Numbered from the stretch's first letter, positions 35,861 through 45,250 are shown. The stretch: DNA of 64,000 nucleotides from Micromonospora gifhornensis (GCF_016863515.1 NZ_BOPA01000036.1:43266-107265), one strand, 5' to 3'. Numbers and translations: made by a program. The notes: a model not told the origin generated them from the sequence alone.

Positions 35861-37167
35861 TCAGTGCGCCAGCCGCAGCGCGGCGGGAGAATGCACCGGG
35901 ACGGCCGGCTGCCGAGGGGCGACCGGTTCGACCGGCAGGTACGCCTCGCCGACCGGGGGACGGGGATCAGGGTCTCCTGCGTTGGGCCAGAACGCGGCGG
36001 CCCGCTCGGCGAGCGCGGTGATCGTCAGGGCCGGGTTGACACCGAGGTTCGCCGGAATCACCGACGCGTCGAAGATGTGCAGACCTTCACAGCCGTACAC
36101 CCTCTGGTAGGCGTCGACCACGCCGGTCGCCGGCGAGTCACCGATCGTCGCTCCACCGAGGATGTGCGCCGTGGTCGGCTTGTCGAAGATGTCGCCGACG
36201 GACCCGGCCGGCTGCCCCTGGATCTTCGCGGCGACGCGTCGGGCCACCTCGTGTCCGATCGGGATCCACCGGGGACCGGGGGCTCCTTCGTCGGGGCGGT
36301 GACGAGCCGGCCGCGCCGGGTCCGCCTGATCGTGAGCGAGTTGTCCAGCCGCTGCATCACCAGCAGCATCACCGTCCGGTCGCTCCAGCGCCGTTTGTGC
36401 ATGCTGCGAAGCAGGGCCACCGGATGGCGCAGGGCGACGCCGATGAACTTCAGCAGCCGTGGTACCCGCCCACCGCCGTCGACCAGCAGCGTCGTCAGGA
36501 GACCACCGGCGTTGCTGGTCGGGCCGGCACGCCCGCGGCCAACACCACCTGGTCGCAGCGGAAGAGCTGCGATCCGGCGGACACCTCCCACCGCCGCCCA
36601 CCGCCGGTCGGCCGTAGCGCGGTCACCTCCGTCTCCGGATGGACCGTCGCGCCGGCCTGCTCGGCCAGGTGCAGATAGTTGAGGTCCAGCCGGTTCTTCG
36701 CGCCGATCCGGCATCCGATCAGGCAGTCACCGCACTGCGTGCAGCCGCTCCGGTCCGGACCGGCTCCGCCGAAGTAGGGGTCCGGCACCCGGTGGCCTGG
36801 TGTAACGAAGAAGACCCCCACCGGGGCGCGTACGAAGCTGTCCCTGACCCCCATGTCCTCGGCGACGTCCCGGATCACCCGGTCCGTCGGCGTGATGCTC
36901 GGCTGCCGGACCACGCCCAGCATGCGCGACGCCTGCGCGTAGCAGGGCGCCAACTCCCGCTGCCAGTCGGTGATGCCCGACCACCGCCGATCCGCGAAGA
37001 ACTCGGCCGGCGGCTCGTAGAGGGTGTTGGCGTAGATCAGTGACCCGCCGCCGACGCCGGCCGCCGAAACGACGATCACGTCCGGCAGCACGGTGACACG
37101 CTGCATCCCCCGCAGCCCGAGCGCCGGCACGCAGCGACGGTCACCCCGTTCACTCGCCGCAGCGGAT
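35861..37167 (-). pseudogene. cholesterol-oxidase-like GMC oxidoreductase remnant
   Basis: Homology to FAD-dependent GMC/cholesterol oxidases is spread over three frames. The first (about 37100-36510) reads VVSAAGVGGGSLIYANTLYE through GCTQCGDCLIGCRIGAKN to VVLAAG. The second (about 36510-36285) reads VPRLLKFIGVALRHPVALLR and MLLVMQRLDNSLT. The third (about 36285-35861) reads PRWIPIGHEV, TAHILGGATIGDSPATGVVD and FDASVIPANLGVNPALTITA. The N-terminal GxGxxG nucleotide-binding segment is missing, cut off by the end of the LAL gene, and about 70-80 residues seem deleted between the first two pieces. At least two frameshifts plus a truncation make it non-functional. Confidence 0.85.
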
Positions 37168-37170
37168 CTC

Positions 37171-39936
37171 TCAGTTGCCGGTGCCGTCCTCGGGTGGTGT
37201 CTGTCGCCTGGAGAGGGCGTCCCGCAGCCCGGCCCGTGAGGCGATGCCGAGTTTGCGGAAGGTCCGGTGCAGGTGGGCACCGACGGTGCGATGGGACAGG
37301 AACAGCCGCTCGGCGATCTGCTTGTTGGACAGCCCGCCGGCAGCCAGGTGGGCTATCTCGCGTTCCTGGGCGGTCAGGGCGGCCGCCGTGCTCCGGGCGG
37401 CGGCGGGCCGGTGACCGGTGGCCCGCAGTTCGTCCACGGTACGGGTGAGCCACGGTTCGGCACCCATCGCGGCGAACCCGGTTCGCGCGTTGAGCAGGTG
37501 AACGCGGGCGGCCGGGAACGCCTTACGGCGGCGGAGCTTCTCGCCGAAGGCGAGACGAATGCGCGATGCGTCGACGAGCCAGCGTTCGGCGGCGGAGTCC
37601 GCCAGGGCTTCCTCCAGCCGTCCGTCGGCTTCCTCGTCGTCGGAGACCAGAGCGTCGACCCCGCGTTGAACGAGCGCCATCCGCGGCGAGAGCGCCGACA
37701 CGTCGGCCGCACGCATGGCGTCGGCGTGTGCCCGTGCCTCGGCGGTGCGGCCGGTCCGCAGCGCCGCTTCGACCAGGTCGAACATGACGTAGGTCGCGGG
37801 CCCCACGTAGGGTGCCAGCAGGCCGGCGGGGCTGATCGCGCAGACGTGCCGGTAGGCCGCCTCGAAGTCGCCCTGGGCGGCAGCGGCCAGCGCACGCGGG
37901 TGGTGGGCGATGGTCGCGGTGACGCCGACGCCGCGCGGTCTGCCCCACAGGGTCAGCTCGTCGGCCAGTTTCACCGCCTCGCCGACGCGCCCTCGACCTG
38001 CCGCGAAGAGGGCCCGGCAGTACAGGAAGTTCCAGGTCAGGAACTTCAGACCACGGGTGGTGCAGAGGTCCTGTCCCTCCTCGGCCAGCTCCTCACCCTC
38101 GTCCCAGCGGCCGGCGAAATAGTCGTCCAGGCACAGGTGCATCAGCGCGCCGAGTTGCCGGCGGGGCGCGCCGCCCTCGCGGCCGTACCGGACCAACCGC
38201 CAGGAGAGGTTCCGCATCTCACCGAGTCGGTCGACGTACACCGCAGCCGATCCGACGCGCTGGATGCGAGTGAGGTCGTCCCCGTCGGTGAGGGTGGCGA
38301 GCAGGGCGTCGAGCGCGGGAAGGGCGGGGGCGGCGGTGCGTACCGGATCGGGGATGGTCCTGCTCATCACGGCCAGCACATCCGACGGGGCTGGTTCGAG
38401 TCGGTCCACCAGACGCAGGAAGGTCGCCCAGTCCTCCGGGGTGTACCGGTACCAGCAGAGGTTGAGCAGGTGGTGCATGGCTTCCTCGAGCGCCGGATCG
38501 TCGGCGCGCCAGGCGTGGTCGCCTGTCTCGATCGCGCCGGCGAGCAGCCCGAGCGCGGTGCGGACGTCACCGTCGTTCTCGAGCATCAGCAACACCGCCG
38601 CGGTGGCCGCCGGCAACGAAGCGACGGAGTCCGGGCTGGTCGCCCGCGCGGTGTCCAGCAGGGCACCGATGCCGTAACCGACGCCGCCGGCCTCTGCCCC
38701 GAGGTAGGCCGCCTGGACCAGCCGTCGGGCCCGTTCCGCGGTGGTGGCGCTCAGGTCCGCCGCCCGCACCAGGGCGGCGATCGCCCCCAGCGGGTCGCCG
38801 CGTTGCAGGATCTTGTGGGCCGCCCGGTCCAGCAACGTCGCCACGTTCTCGTCCGGTCCGGCCGTGGCCGCTGCCAGATGCCAGGCACGGCGCTCCTGGT
38901 CGGCGGCGAGGGCGTCGGCGAGGACCAGGTGGGCAAGGCGGCGTTCCTCGTGCGTCGCCGACGCCACGATCGCTGACTTCATCAACGGGTGGCGGAACAC
39001 GAGACGGCCGTTCGCGTCCTCCACCCGCAGGATCTGCGCGCGTTCGGCGGGGGCGAGATCGGTGAGGTCGGAGATGCCACGAAGGAGACGGATGTCGCCG
39101 TGACCTTCGAACGTCGCGATCAGCAGCAGCCGTCGGGTCGCCTCGGGCAGGTCGGAGATCCGTGCGGAGAACAGCTGCTGTAGCCGTTCGCTCAGCGGCA
39201 CTACCTCGTTCGGCTGCCAGTTGTTGGCCTCCGACTGCAGGAACGTGGCCGGCAGCTCGACAAGGGCGAGCGGGTTGCCGGCCGCGAGGTCGAGCACGCG
39301 CTGTCGCAGCCGAGCAGGCAGTTGCGGGAAGCGGGCCGCGACCAGCCGCTCGGATGCCTCCCTGCTGAGCGGGGGCACCTCGACCTCGGCGAGGCCCCGC
39401 CACTCGAGGAAGTTCTCCGTGGCGGTGCGGGTGGAGACCACGAGACCGATCGGGTGACGTTGGACGCGTCGGGCGATGAAACTCAACGCCACCGCACTGG
39501 GACGGTCGACCCACTGCACGTCGTCCACCATCAGCAGGATCGGCTTCTGTTGTGCGGCTGCTGCCAGCAGTGACAGGGCTGCGTTGCAGACCAGCAGGGC
39601 GGCGGGCGGCGAGCCGGGGCCGAAGCCGAGGGCGACCGTCAGCGGATCGCGCAGCCCCGCGGGAAGGTGGTGCAGCTCGTCGCGCAGCGGCAACAGCAGT
39701 TGGTTGAGCACCGAGTAGCTGATGTCCACCTCGAACTCCGCGCCGGTGGCACGCAACACCCGCAGACCCGCATCGTTCGCGAGGTCCACAGTGGCGTTGA
39801 AGAGTGCGGACTTGCCGACGCCGGGCTCACCCCGGACCAGCCGGGTGTCGCCCGTCGAGCGCACCGACTCGAGGAAGCGGCCGATGCGGGCGAGCTCCAC
39901 TTCCCGTCCGTACAGATCGTCCAACAGGTCTTCCAT
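37171..39936 (-). CDS. LAL-type LuxR family ATPase regulator, 921 aa
   Basis: Same architecture as the gene at 33115: ATPase with Walker A GEPGVGKS (36-43) and Walker B ILLMVDDVQW, helical repeat middle, and LuxR helix-turn-helix at the end (LTAQEREIAHLAAGGLSNKQ, HRTVGAHLHRTFRKLG). The two are obvious paralogues along their full length. ATG 39936 is chosen (the frame opens at 39999) because it aligns with the start of its paralogue and has a G-rich ribosome site. Its 3' end abuts the GMC remnant. It is divergent from the MMPL transporter, with a GTGAAATTCAC palindrome between, and so may control that gene. Confidence 0.9.
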   Translation of the reverse strand: MEDLLDDLYGREVELARIGRFLESVRSTGDTRLVRGEPGVGKSALFNATVDLANDAGLRVLRATGAEFEVDISYSVLNQLLLPLRDELHHLPAGLRDPLTVALGFGPGSPPAALLVCNAALSLLAAAAQQKPILLMVDDVQWVDRPSAVALSFIARRVQRHPIGLVVSTRTATENFLEWRGLAEVEVPPLSREASERLVAARFPQLPARLRQRVLDLAAGNPLALVELPATFLQSEANNWQPNEVVPLSERLQQLFSARISDLPEATRRLLLIATFEGHGDIRLLRGISDLTDLAPAERAQILRVEDANGRLVFRHPLMKSAIVASATHEERRLAHLVLADALAADQERRAWHLAAATAGPDENVATLLDRAAHKILQRGDPLGAIAALVRAADLSATTAERARRLVQAAYLGAEAGGVGYGIGALLDTARATSPDSVASLPAATAAVLLMLENDGDVRTALGLLAGAIETGDHAWRADDPALEEAMHHLLNLCWYRYTPEDWATFLRLVDRLEPAPSDVLAVMSRTIPDPVRTAAPALPALDALLATLTDGDDLTRIQRVGSAAVYVDRLGEMRNLSWRLVRYGREGGAPRRQLGALMHLCLDDYFAGRWDEGEELAEEGQDLCTTRGLKFLTWNFLYCRALFAAGRGRVGEAVKLADELTLWGRPRGVGVTATIAHHPRALAAAAQGDFEAAYRHVCAISPAGLLAPYVGPATYVMFDLVEAALRTGRTAEARAHADAMRAADVSALSPRMALVQRGVDALVSDDEEADGRLEEALADSAAERWLVDASRIRLAFGEKLRRRKAFPAARVHLLNARTGFAAMGAEPWLTRTVDELRATGHRPAAARSTAAALTAQEREIAHLAAGGLSNKQIAERLFLSHRTVGAHLHRTFRKLGIASRAGLRDALSRRQTPPEDGTGN

Positions 39937-40057
39937 GACACGCCCCGATCGAACGCCGCATCCGCCGCTGCCAAGCTCAGGCACGAGGTGGAACACCACC
40001 GATAGGTGGCCATCAAACCATGCCGCCGGAGGCTCCCGGAGCGAGCGTGATTACGGT

Positions 40058-40068
40058 GTGAAATTCAC
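40058..40068. promoter_or_regulatory. palindrome GTGAAATTCAC between LAL regulator and MMPL gene
   Basis: Perfect 5-1-5 palindrome in the 259-bp divergent gap 39937-40195. Candidate operator for the adjacent LAL regulator or another repressor. No convincing -35/-10 pair could be assigned. Confidence 0.35.
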
Positions 40069-40195
40069 TGATTCGGTGCAACGGCCGTGAACGCACGCGA
40101 ATTCGGCACGTCGTCGTTGGCATGAGGTTGAGCTCAATGTTGGACGTGCTGACGGCGGCACCCGCCCTGACATCGCATCGTGAAAGGGCCGGCCG

Positions 40196-42340
40196 GTGAA
40201 CCGTACGCTGCACCGCATCGGCGCGATCTGCGCCGCGCGTCCCTGGTTGACCCTTTCCGCCTGGGTCGCCACCCTGGTCCTGGCGCTCGGGCTGGCGGCC
40301 ACCGTCGGCGGCACGCCCCGCGACGACTACGACGTGCCCGGCACCTCGTCGCAGGCCGGCACCGACCTGCTGCGCGAGCGGTTCCCCGCCCTGTCCGGCA
40401 CCGAGGCGCGGGTGGTCGTGCACGACCCGGACGGCGGCCAGCTGGATCCGGCGCTGCTGGACCGGGTGATCGGCGAGCTGCGCGGCGTGAACCAGGTGGG
40501 CGTGGCCGGCCCCGCGCAGCCCTCGACCGACGGGGACACCGCGATCATCGACGTCCGCTACACCGTGCCGGTGACCGACCTGGACGACGACGCGATGGAC
40601 CAGCTGCGCGCGGCCACCGGGCCCGCACGGGACGCGGGCCTTCAGGTGGAGTACGCCGGTCAGGTGCCGGAGGGCGACAAGTCGACGAGCCACACGGGCG
40701 AGCTGATCGGCGTGCTCGTCGCGCTCGTCATCCTGATCATCGCCTTCGGGTCGGTGGTGGCGGCCGGGTTGCCGATCATCGCGGCGTTGATCGGGCTCGG
40801 CATCGGCTCGTCGGGAATCCTGCTGCTGGCCGCGCTCACCGACATCGGCACCACCGCGCCGCAGGCCGCCGCGATGGTCGGTCTGGGTGTCGGTATCGAC
40901 TACGCCCTGCTGCTGGTGACCCGACACGTCGAGGGGCTGCGTGCCGGCCTGACGCCACGAGCGGCGGCGGCCCGGGCGACCGCGACCGCCGGCCGGTCGA
41001 TCCTGGTTGCCGGCGCGGTGGTGCTGCTGTCCCTGTTCGGGTTGCTCTTCTCCGGCCTCGCCGCGTACCGGACCTACGGGTATGCCACGGCGATCGTGGT
41101 GGCGACGGTGATGCTGGCCGCCATCACGCTGGTGCCGGCGTTGTGCACGATCGCCGGTCGGCGGATCGTCCGCCGCCGACGCATCGAAGACACCGCCGAG
41201 CCGCAGCGGCCGCCGATGACCGCCCGCTGGGCGGCGCGGGTGGGCCGACGGCCCGCCGGTTGGGCCCTGCTCGCCCTCGCGGTCCTGCTGCTGCTCGGTG
41301 CTCCCGCGCTGACCATGCGGACCTGGCCGCAGGACGCCGGTAGCCAGCCCACCGAGAACACCGTCCGGCGGGCGTACGACCTCATCGCCGCAGAGTTCGG
41401 ACCCGGCGCGTACGCCCCGCTCGTGGTGGCGGTGGACCTGACCGAGGTGTCGCAGGATTCCGTACCGGCGTTGCGGGACCAGATCTCGGCGGTGCCGGGG
41501 GTGGCGACGGTTTCCGAGGCGCTGCTGTCGCCCGATGCCACGGCGGCCGTGCTGAGCGTGCAGTTGGAGTACAGCCCGCAGGACGCGCGCTCCGGTGAGC
41601 TGGTCGACCAGCTCCGCGCCGACGTGTTGCCGGCCGGCGCGGAGATCACCGGCGTCACGGCGGTCTTCGTCGACATCGCCGACCTGCTGGCCGAGCGGCT
41701 GTGGCTGGTGGTCGGCGTGGTGGTCGGGCTGTCGCTGATCCTGTTGACCGTCATGTTCCGCAGCGTCCTGGTGCCGATCAAGGCCGCGCTGGTCAACCTG
41801 CTCAGTGTCGCCGCCGCGTACGGCGTGCTGACCGCGGTCTTCCAGTGGGGCTGGGGCAGCCAGCTGCTCGGCGTCGACCATCCGGTGCCGGTCTCCACCT
41901 GGGTTCCGCTGCTGCTCTTCGCCGTCCTGTTCGGGCTCTCGATGGACTACGAGGTGTTCCTGCTGTCCCGGGTCAGGGAGGAGTGGCTGGCCACCGGGGA
42001 CCCGTTCCAGTCCGTGGTGCGTGGTCTGGCCGCCACCGCCCGGACCATCACCGCGGCAGCACTGATCATGGTGGTGGTGTTCGCGGGCTTCATGACCAAC
42101 GCCGACATCGTCACGAAGATGATCGGTGTCGGGCTGGCCACCGCGGTCGCTCTCGACGCCACGATCGTCCGGCTCGTGCTGGTGCCGGCGACCATGATGC
42201 TCTTCGGTCGGGCCAACTGGTGGCTGCCGGGGTGGTTGGACCGGCTGCTGCCGAACCTGGACCGGCGACGCGCACCCTCCGGTGCACCTGTCGACAAGGA
42301 TGAGACGGACCGTCCGATGGAGCCGGTCAGCGCCGGTTGA
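40196..42340 (+). CDS. MMPL family (RND superfamily) transporter, 714 aa
   Basis: Inner-membrane exporter of lipids or other hydrophobic compounds driven by proton flow. An N-terminal helix (about 19-36) is followed by an extracytoplasmic domain, a block of five or six helices including GLGVGIDYALLLVTRHVEGL, a second extracytoplasmic domain, and a second helix block including FGLSMDYEVFLLSRVREEWL; these GxxxDY motifs are the RND/MMPL signature. Length is usual for actinomycete MMPL proteins. GTG 40196 is preceded by GAAAGG. Single-gene unit, followed by a terminator hairpin at 42349-42388; substrate unknown. Confidence 0.9.
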   Translation: MNRTLHRIGAICAARPWLTLSAWVATLVLALGLAATVGGTPRDDYDVPGTSSQAGTDLLRERFPALSGTEARVVVHDPDGGQLDPALLDRVIGELRGVNQVGVAGPAQPSTDGDTAIIDVRYTVPVTDLDDDAMDQLRAATGPARDAGLQVEYAGQVPEGDKSTSHTGELIGVLVALVILIIAFGSVVAAGLPIIAALIGLGIGSSGILLLAALTDIGTTAPQAAAMVGLGVGIDYALLLVTRHVEGLRAGLTPRAAAARATATAGRSILVAGAVVLLSLFGLLFSGLAAYRTYGYATAIVVATVMLAAITLVPALCTIAGRRIVRRRRIEDTAEPQRPPMTARWAARVGRRPAGWALLALAVLLLLGAPALTMRTWPQDAGSQPTENTVRRAYDLIAAEFGPGAYAPLVVAVDLTEVSQDSVPALRDQISAVPGVATVSEALLSPDATAAVLSVQLEYSPQDARSGELVDQLRADVLPAGAEITGVTAVFVDIADLLAERLWLVVGVVVGLSLILLTVMFRSVLVPIKAALVNLLSVAAAYGVLTAVFQWGWGSQLLGVDHPVPVSTWVPLLLFAVLFGLSMDYEVFLLSRVREEWLATGDPFQSVVRGLAATARTITAAALIMVVVFAGFMTNADIVTKMIGVGLATAVALDATIVRLVLVPATMMLFGRANWWLPGWLDRLLPNLDRRRAPSGAPVDKDETDRPMEPVSAG

Positions 42341-42540
42341 TCCACGCGGCATCACCGGCCCAGGCGTGGTGTCCGGGGCCGGTGATGCCCGTCCGTATCC
42401 GGTAGTCCCAGTCCAGCGGCTGCCGCCATCGACCCATTCGGCGAAGACCCGGGGGATGCCGTCGATGCGGCGTACGTAGGCGCAGCTGACCACCTGTGGG
42501 TGCACACCCAGGCCGACCCATGCCTTTCCTGGGTGATCGC
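42327..42540 (-). pseudogene. remnant resembling a Ser/Thr protein kinase N-lobe
   Basis: One minus-strand frame reads AWVGLGVHPQVVSCAYV then GIPRVFAEWVDGGS, which matches the beta-4/hinge segment (HP-x-VV-x-C-x-YVR and GIPRVFAE-x-V-x-GGS) of a group of large actinobacterial protein kinases. Just after it another frame takes over (DWDYRIRTGITGPGHHAWAG, ending WINRR and a stop). No kinase catalytic loop or P-loop remains. It is a short fragment overlapping the MMPL stop. Interpretation rests on memory of the kinase motif, so moderate confidence. Confidence 0.4.
42349..42388 (+). terminator. hairpin terminator after the MMPL gene
   Basis: 13-bp perfect inverted repeat GCATCACCGGCCC / GGGCCGGTGATGC with a 14-nt loop, starting 9 nt after the MMPL stop. 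It overlaps the kinase-like remnant. Confidence 0.65.
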
Positions 42541-42739
42541 CTCGGTCAGCGCGCCGGATCGACACAGCCGCTCCCCGCACGCTTTGCCGTCACTGCGATC
42601 CTATCGGTGAATGTAGTCGTCGAGCGGCCCCTGTTGTCCGGGCCGTGGATGCCATGACCATCGGCACTGTGGCCGCGACAGCTCGCTCGATGTACTGGAA
42701 CCGCCGGAGGTTCCGGCACGCAGTGGAAAGAGGACGCAC

Positions 42740-43342
42740 GTGGCCTTGTGGGCGGGTGCCGCCGGTGCGGTGTTGTTCGTGCTGGTGTTCCTCGTCGACG
42801 GCGGGAGCCGCCCGCACTACGCGTCAGCACGCCATCCGGTCAGCGCGCTGGCACTCGGCAGCCGAGGCTGGATCCAGACGGCCAACTTCGTGGTCTGCGG
42901 TTCCGCCATCACGGCAGGGGCGGTCGCAGTGATCGTCGAGGGCCTGAGCGTCCTACTCGGTGTTGTTCTGAGCATCTTCGGGCTCGGTCTTGTCGCCTCC
43001 GGCGTGTTCCGGATGGACCCGATGCTCGGCTACCCGCCGGGTGCCCCGATCGGCATACCCGAGCAGCACAGCACCGCGCACCGGGTCCATGACATCGCCG
43101 GTGCCGTCGTCTTCCTGTCCCTGCCCCTCGCCGCGACCATCAGCGCGTTCACCCTGTCCGCGACGTCCTGGCGAGTCGCCTCGGGTTGCGTCGCGGTGGC
43201 CCTGTTCCTCGGGCTCGGCCTGTTCGGCAGAGCCTGGGAGCGGGTGTCGCCGCGCATCGGTCTCATCCAGCGCGCTGTGATCATTCCGGGATGGAGCTGG
43301 CTCGCCGCGCTGTTCACCGCGCTGGCGCTCGGGCTGAGCTAG
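42740..43342 (+). CDS. DUF998 family membrane protein, 200 aa
   Basis: Six predicted membrane helices and the DUF998 pattern: the helix-1 segment is followed by HYASARHPVSALALG, then a short loop with GVFRMDPMLGYPPG and EQHSTAHRVHDIAG. GTG 42740 follows AGAGGAC. Function of the family is unknown. It stands alone; the 5' side (42541-42739) shows nothing I can name, and a strong hairpin terminator follows. Confidence 0.85.
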   Translation: MALWAGAAGAVLFVLVFLVDGGSRPHYASARHPVSALALGSRGWIQTANFVVCGSAITAGAVAVIVEGLSVLLGVVLSIFGLGLVASGVFRMDPMLGYPPGAPIGIPEQHSTAHRVHDIAGAVVFLSLPLAATISAFTLSATSWRVASGCVAVALFLGLGLFGRAWERVSPRIGLIQRAVIIPGWSWLAALFTALALGLS

Positions 43343-43346
43343 GCAG

Positions 43347-43384
43347 GGTGCCGACCCGCACCTCGGGCGGAGCGGGTCGGCACC
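43347..43384. terminator. bidirectional terminator between DUF998 and the secreted protein gene
   Basis: 13-bp perfect inverted repeat GGTGCCGACCCGC / GCGGGTCGGCACC with a 12-nt loop in the short gap between two convergent genes. Confidence 0.75.
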
Positions 43385-43412
43385 TGTCGTTCCTGCGGAC
43401 CGCGCTGCCGGG

Positions 43413-44186
43413 TCAGCAGCCGACGCGCTTGGTGGACAGCGCGATGTCGTCGATCCAGAGGTCGAACTCGCCCGGGGTGGTGCCGCCCTGGTAGAGCTGC
43501 CAGCCGATCTTCACGGTGTTCACCGTCGGCAGGATGAACGGCACGTCGTTGCCGCCGTGCTGCGTGGTGGAGGCGGTCAGCTCCGGGTTCGCCACGCCGT
43601 CGATCCACACCACGACGCGGTTGTCCTTCGGGTCGAGTTGCCACTCGAAGCACTGCCAGGTGTCTTCGACCACGGGCGCCGACTCCCGCCAGTTGGTCCA
43701 GTCGCCGGTCGGTCCACCGTCGGCGCCCACGCCCCAGAAGATGCCGGGGACCGTGGGTGCGTACTGGCCGCCGATCGGTCGGACGATCTCCGAACTGCCG
43801 GTGCCGGTCGCCTCCACAAGTGTGAAGTGCGCCCAGTCGGGGGCGGTGGGGAAGGCGTCGACGCGCAGCCGCATCCGGCCGTAGAAGCGGTTGCCCGGTG
43901 CGGCGAAGTCGTCGACGCGCAGGAAGGCACGCCCGTTGTCGGCGGTGTGGATGTGCAGCACCTGATTGCCGCGGCGGGCGCGTTCCACGGTGAGGGTGCC
44001 GTTGCGTGTGTCGATGCCCCAGTCCAGGGTGCTGGCGCCGCCGGGGCGTAAGCCCTCGAAGTCCTCGCAGAAGAGCAGGTGCCGTGGACAGGAGCCGTGA
44101 TGTGCGGCGTTCGCGGCGTCGGTGGGCACGCTGCCGGCCGTGACGCCGAGCATCAGGGCGGTCAACGCGGCAAGAAGGTTACGCAT
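43413..44186 (-). CDS. secreted Cip1-like / polysaccharide-lyase-fold protein, 257 aa
   Basis: Signal peptide (residues 1 to about 27, ending ANAA) and one beta-jelly-roll domain with the opening motif HLLFCEDFEG and closing segments YQGGTTPGEFDLWIDDIALS. This resembles Cip1-type proteins found with cellulases in fungi and actinomycetes, related in fold to heparin lyase I. Two cysteine pairs are possible (including one at the last residue). ATG 44186 has GGAGG at good spacing. The CebR-like operator upstream fits a role on plant polysaccharide. Catalytic activity is not predictable. Confidence 0.65.
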   Translation of the reverse strand: MRNLLAALTALMLGVTAGSVPTDAANAAHHGSCPRHLLFCEDFEGLRPGGASTLDWGIDTRNGTLTVERARRGNQVLHIHTADNGRAFLRVDDFAAPGNRFYGRMRLRVDAFPTAPDWAHFTLVEATGTGSSEIVRPIGGQYAPTVPGIFWGVGADGGPTGDWTNWRESAPVVEDTWQCFEWQLDPKDNRVVVWIDGVANPELTASTTQHGGNDVPFILPTVNTVKIGWQLYQGGTTPGEFDLWIDDIALSTKRVGC

Positions 44187-44233
44187 GGTTCCTCCGTGAG
44201 TTGGTTCCCAGCGTGCCGGGGACAGGCCGCCCG

Positions 44234-44247
44234 TGGAAGCGTTCCCA
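44234..44247 (-). promoter_or_regulatory. CebR-type LacI-family operator TGGAAGCGTTCCCA
   Basis: Matches 12 of 14 bases of the CebR box TGGGAGCGCTCCCA that controls cellulose/cellobiose genes in Streptomyces. It lies 48 bp upstream of the secreted Cip1-like gene and directly downstream of a TATATA -10-like box on the minus strand, the expected place for repression. Confidence 0.6.
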
Positions 44248-44329
44248 TATATAGCAGATATTCGATGCCTCGGTGGCCCGTCGCCGCTACCGGTGCGCCG
44301 CCGCACGGGGCGGCAGGTCAGCCTGCCGG

Positions 44330-45193
44330 CTACCGCACCCCGGCAGTACCCCGGTCGAGCACGACCCGGCCGGTGGCGTCGACGACCTGGAAGGCGACGC
44401 CGAGGCGACGCCGCCAGATCCGGATCGTCAGGGTGGTGCCCGGATACACGGGTGCGGTGAAGCGGGCGTCGAGGCCGCGCAGCCGGGCCGGATCCGATCC
44501 GGCGACCGTGTGCAGCAGGGCACGTCCCGCGTAGCCGTAGGTGCAGAGTCCGTGCAGCAACGGCTGCGGCAGGCCGGCGCGTACGGCGACCGTCGGGTCG
44601 CTGTGCAGCGGATTGCGGTCGCCGCTGAGCCGGTAGAGCAGCGCCTGATCGCGGGGCACCGGGTAGTGGATCTCGTGGTCGGGTGCGGTGGTGGGAGTCG
44701 GCCGGGCCGGGGCGGACGCCCGGTCGCCACCGAAGCCGCCCGCGCCGACGACGAAGAAGCCCGCCCTGGCGGTGGCCAGTGGGTGACCGTGCCCGTCGCT
44801 GATCCGGGAGAGAACCCGGACCAGGGCGCCGCTGCCCTGGTCGTGGACGGCGGTGACGGCGGCGGTGACGCGGGCGACGCCTGCGACGGGTACTGCGCGG
44901 TGCAGCAGCAGGGACTGTTCGGCGTGGCGGACGTTCGCCGGGTCGCCCAGGGGCGGCGGGTCGGCGGCGAGCAGGGCGGCGAAGGTCGGCAACGCGGCCT
45001 GCGGGTGGCCGGCGGAATTCTCGGTGGTGAAGCGCAGCTCGGCCGTGGGGTCGTCCTGGCCGGCACCGACGCCGAGGGCGTACAGCAGCGAGTCGGTGCT
45101 GTCCCAGTGCCGTTCGACGGTGCACCGCCAGCGCAGCAGCGACGCCGGGTGCGGGCGGTCGTCGAGCGCTTCGGGGTCGGCAGTCAGGGCCAT
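44330..45193 (-). CDS. MaoC-like double-hotdog enoyl-CoA hydratase, 287 aa
   Basis: R-specific hydratase of the MaoC/hydratase-2 family. The C-terminal hotdog carries the catalytic motif YRLSGDRNPLHSDP with Asp and His in place (around residues 195-205), followed by LLHGLCTYGYAGRALL. The N-terminal hotdog is the usual substrate-gating half. ATG 45193 with GAGG upstream is preferred over the longer frame to 45223. It is divergent from the ABC importer operon across a 142-bp gap that holds the predicted IclR site, so it may belong to the same catabolic regulon and act on an acyl-CoA intermediate. Confidence 0.85.
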   Translation of the reverse strand: MALTADPEALDDRPHPASLLRWRCTVERHWDSTDSLLYALGVGAGQDDPTAELRFTTENSAGHPQAALPTFAALLAADPPPLGDPANVRHAEQSLLLHRAVPVAGVARVTAAVTAVHDQGSGALVRVLSRISDGHGHPLATARAGFFVVGAGGFGGDRASAPARPTPTTAPDHEIHYPVPRDQALLYRLSGDRNPLHSDPTVAVRAGLPQPLLHGLCTYGYAGRALLHTVAGSDPARLRGLDARFTAPVYPGTTLTIRIWRRRLGVAFQVVDATGRVVLDRGTAGVR

Positions 45194-45250
45194 GGGACCT
45201 CGTTTCTGGGCCGGTGCCAACAAAGTGCTGGTCAGCGCCTTGGGAATCTC

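Noticed and set aside
40013..42580. 855-aa minus-strand open frame opposite the MMPL gene
   Set aside because: Composition is His/Gln/Arg-rich antisense of a membrane protein; the plus strand has clear MMPL motifs.
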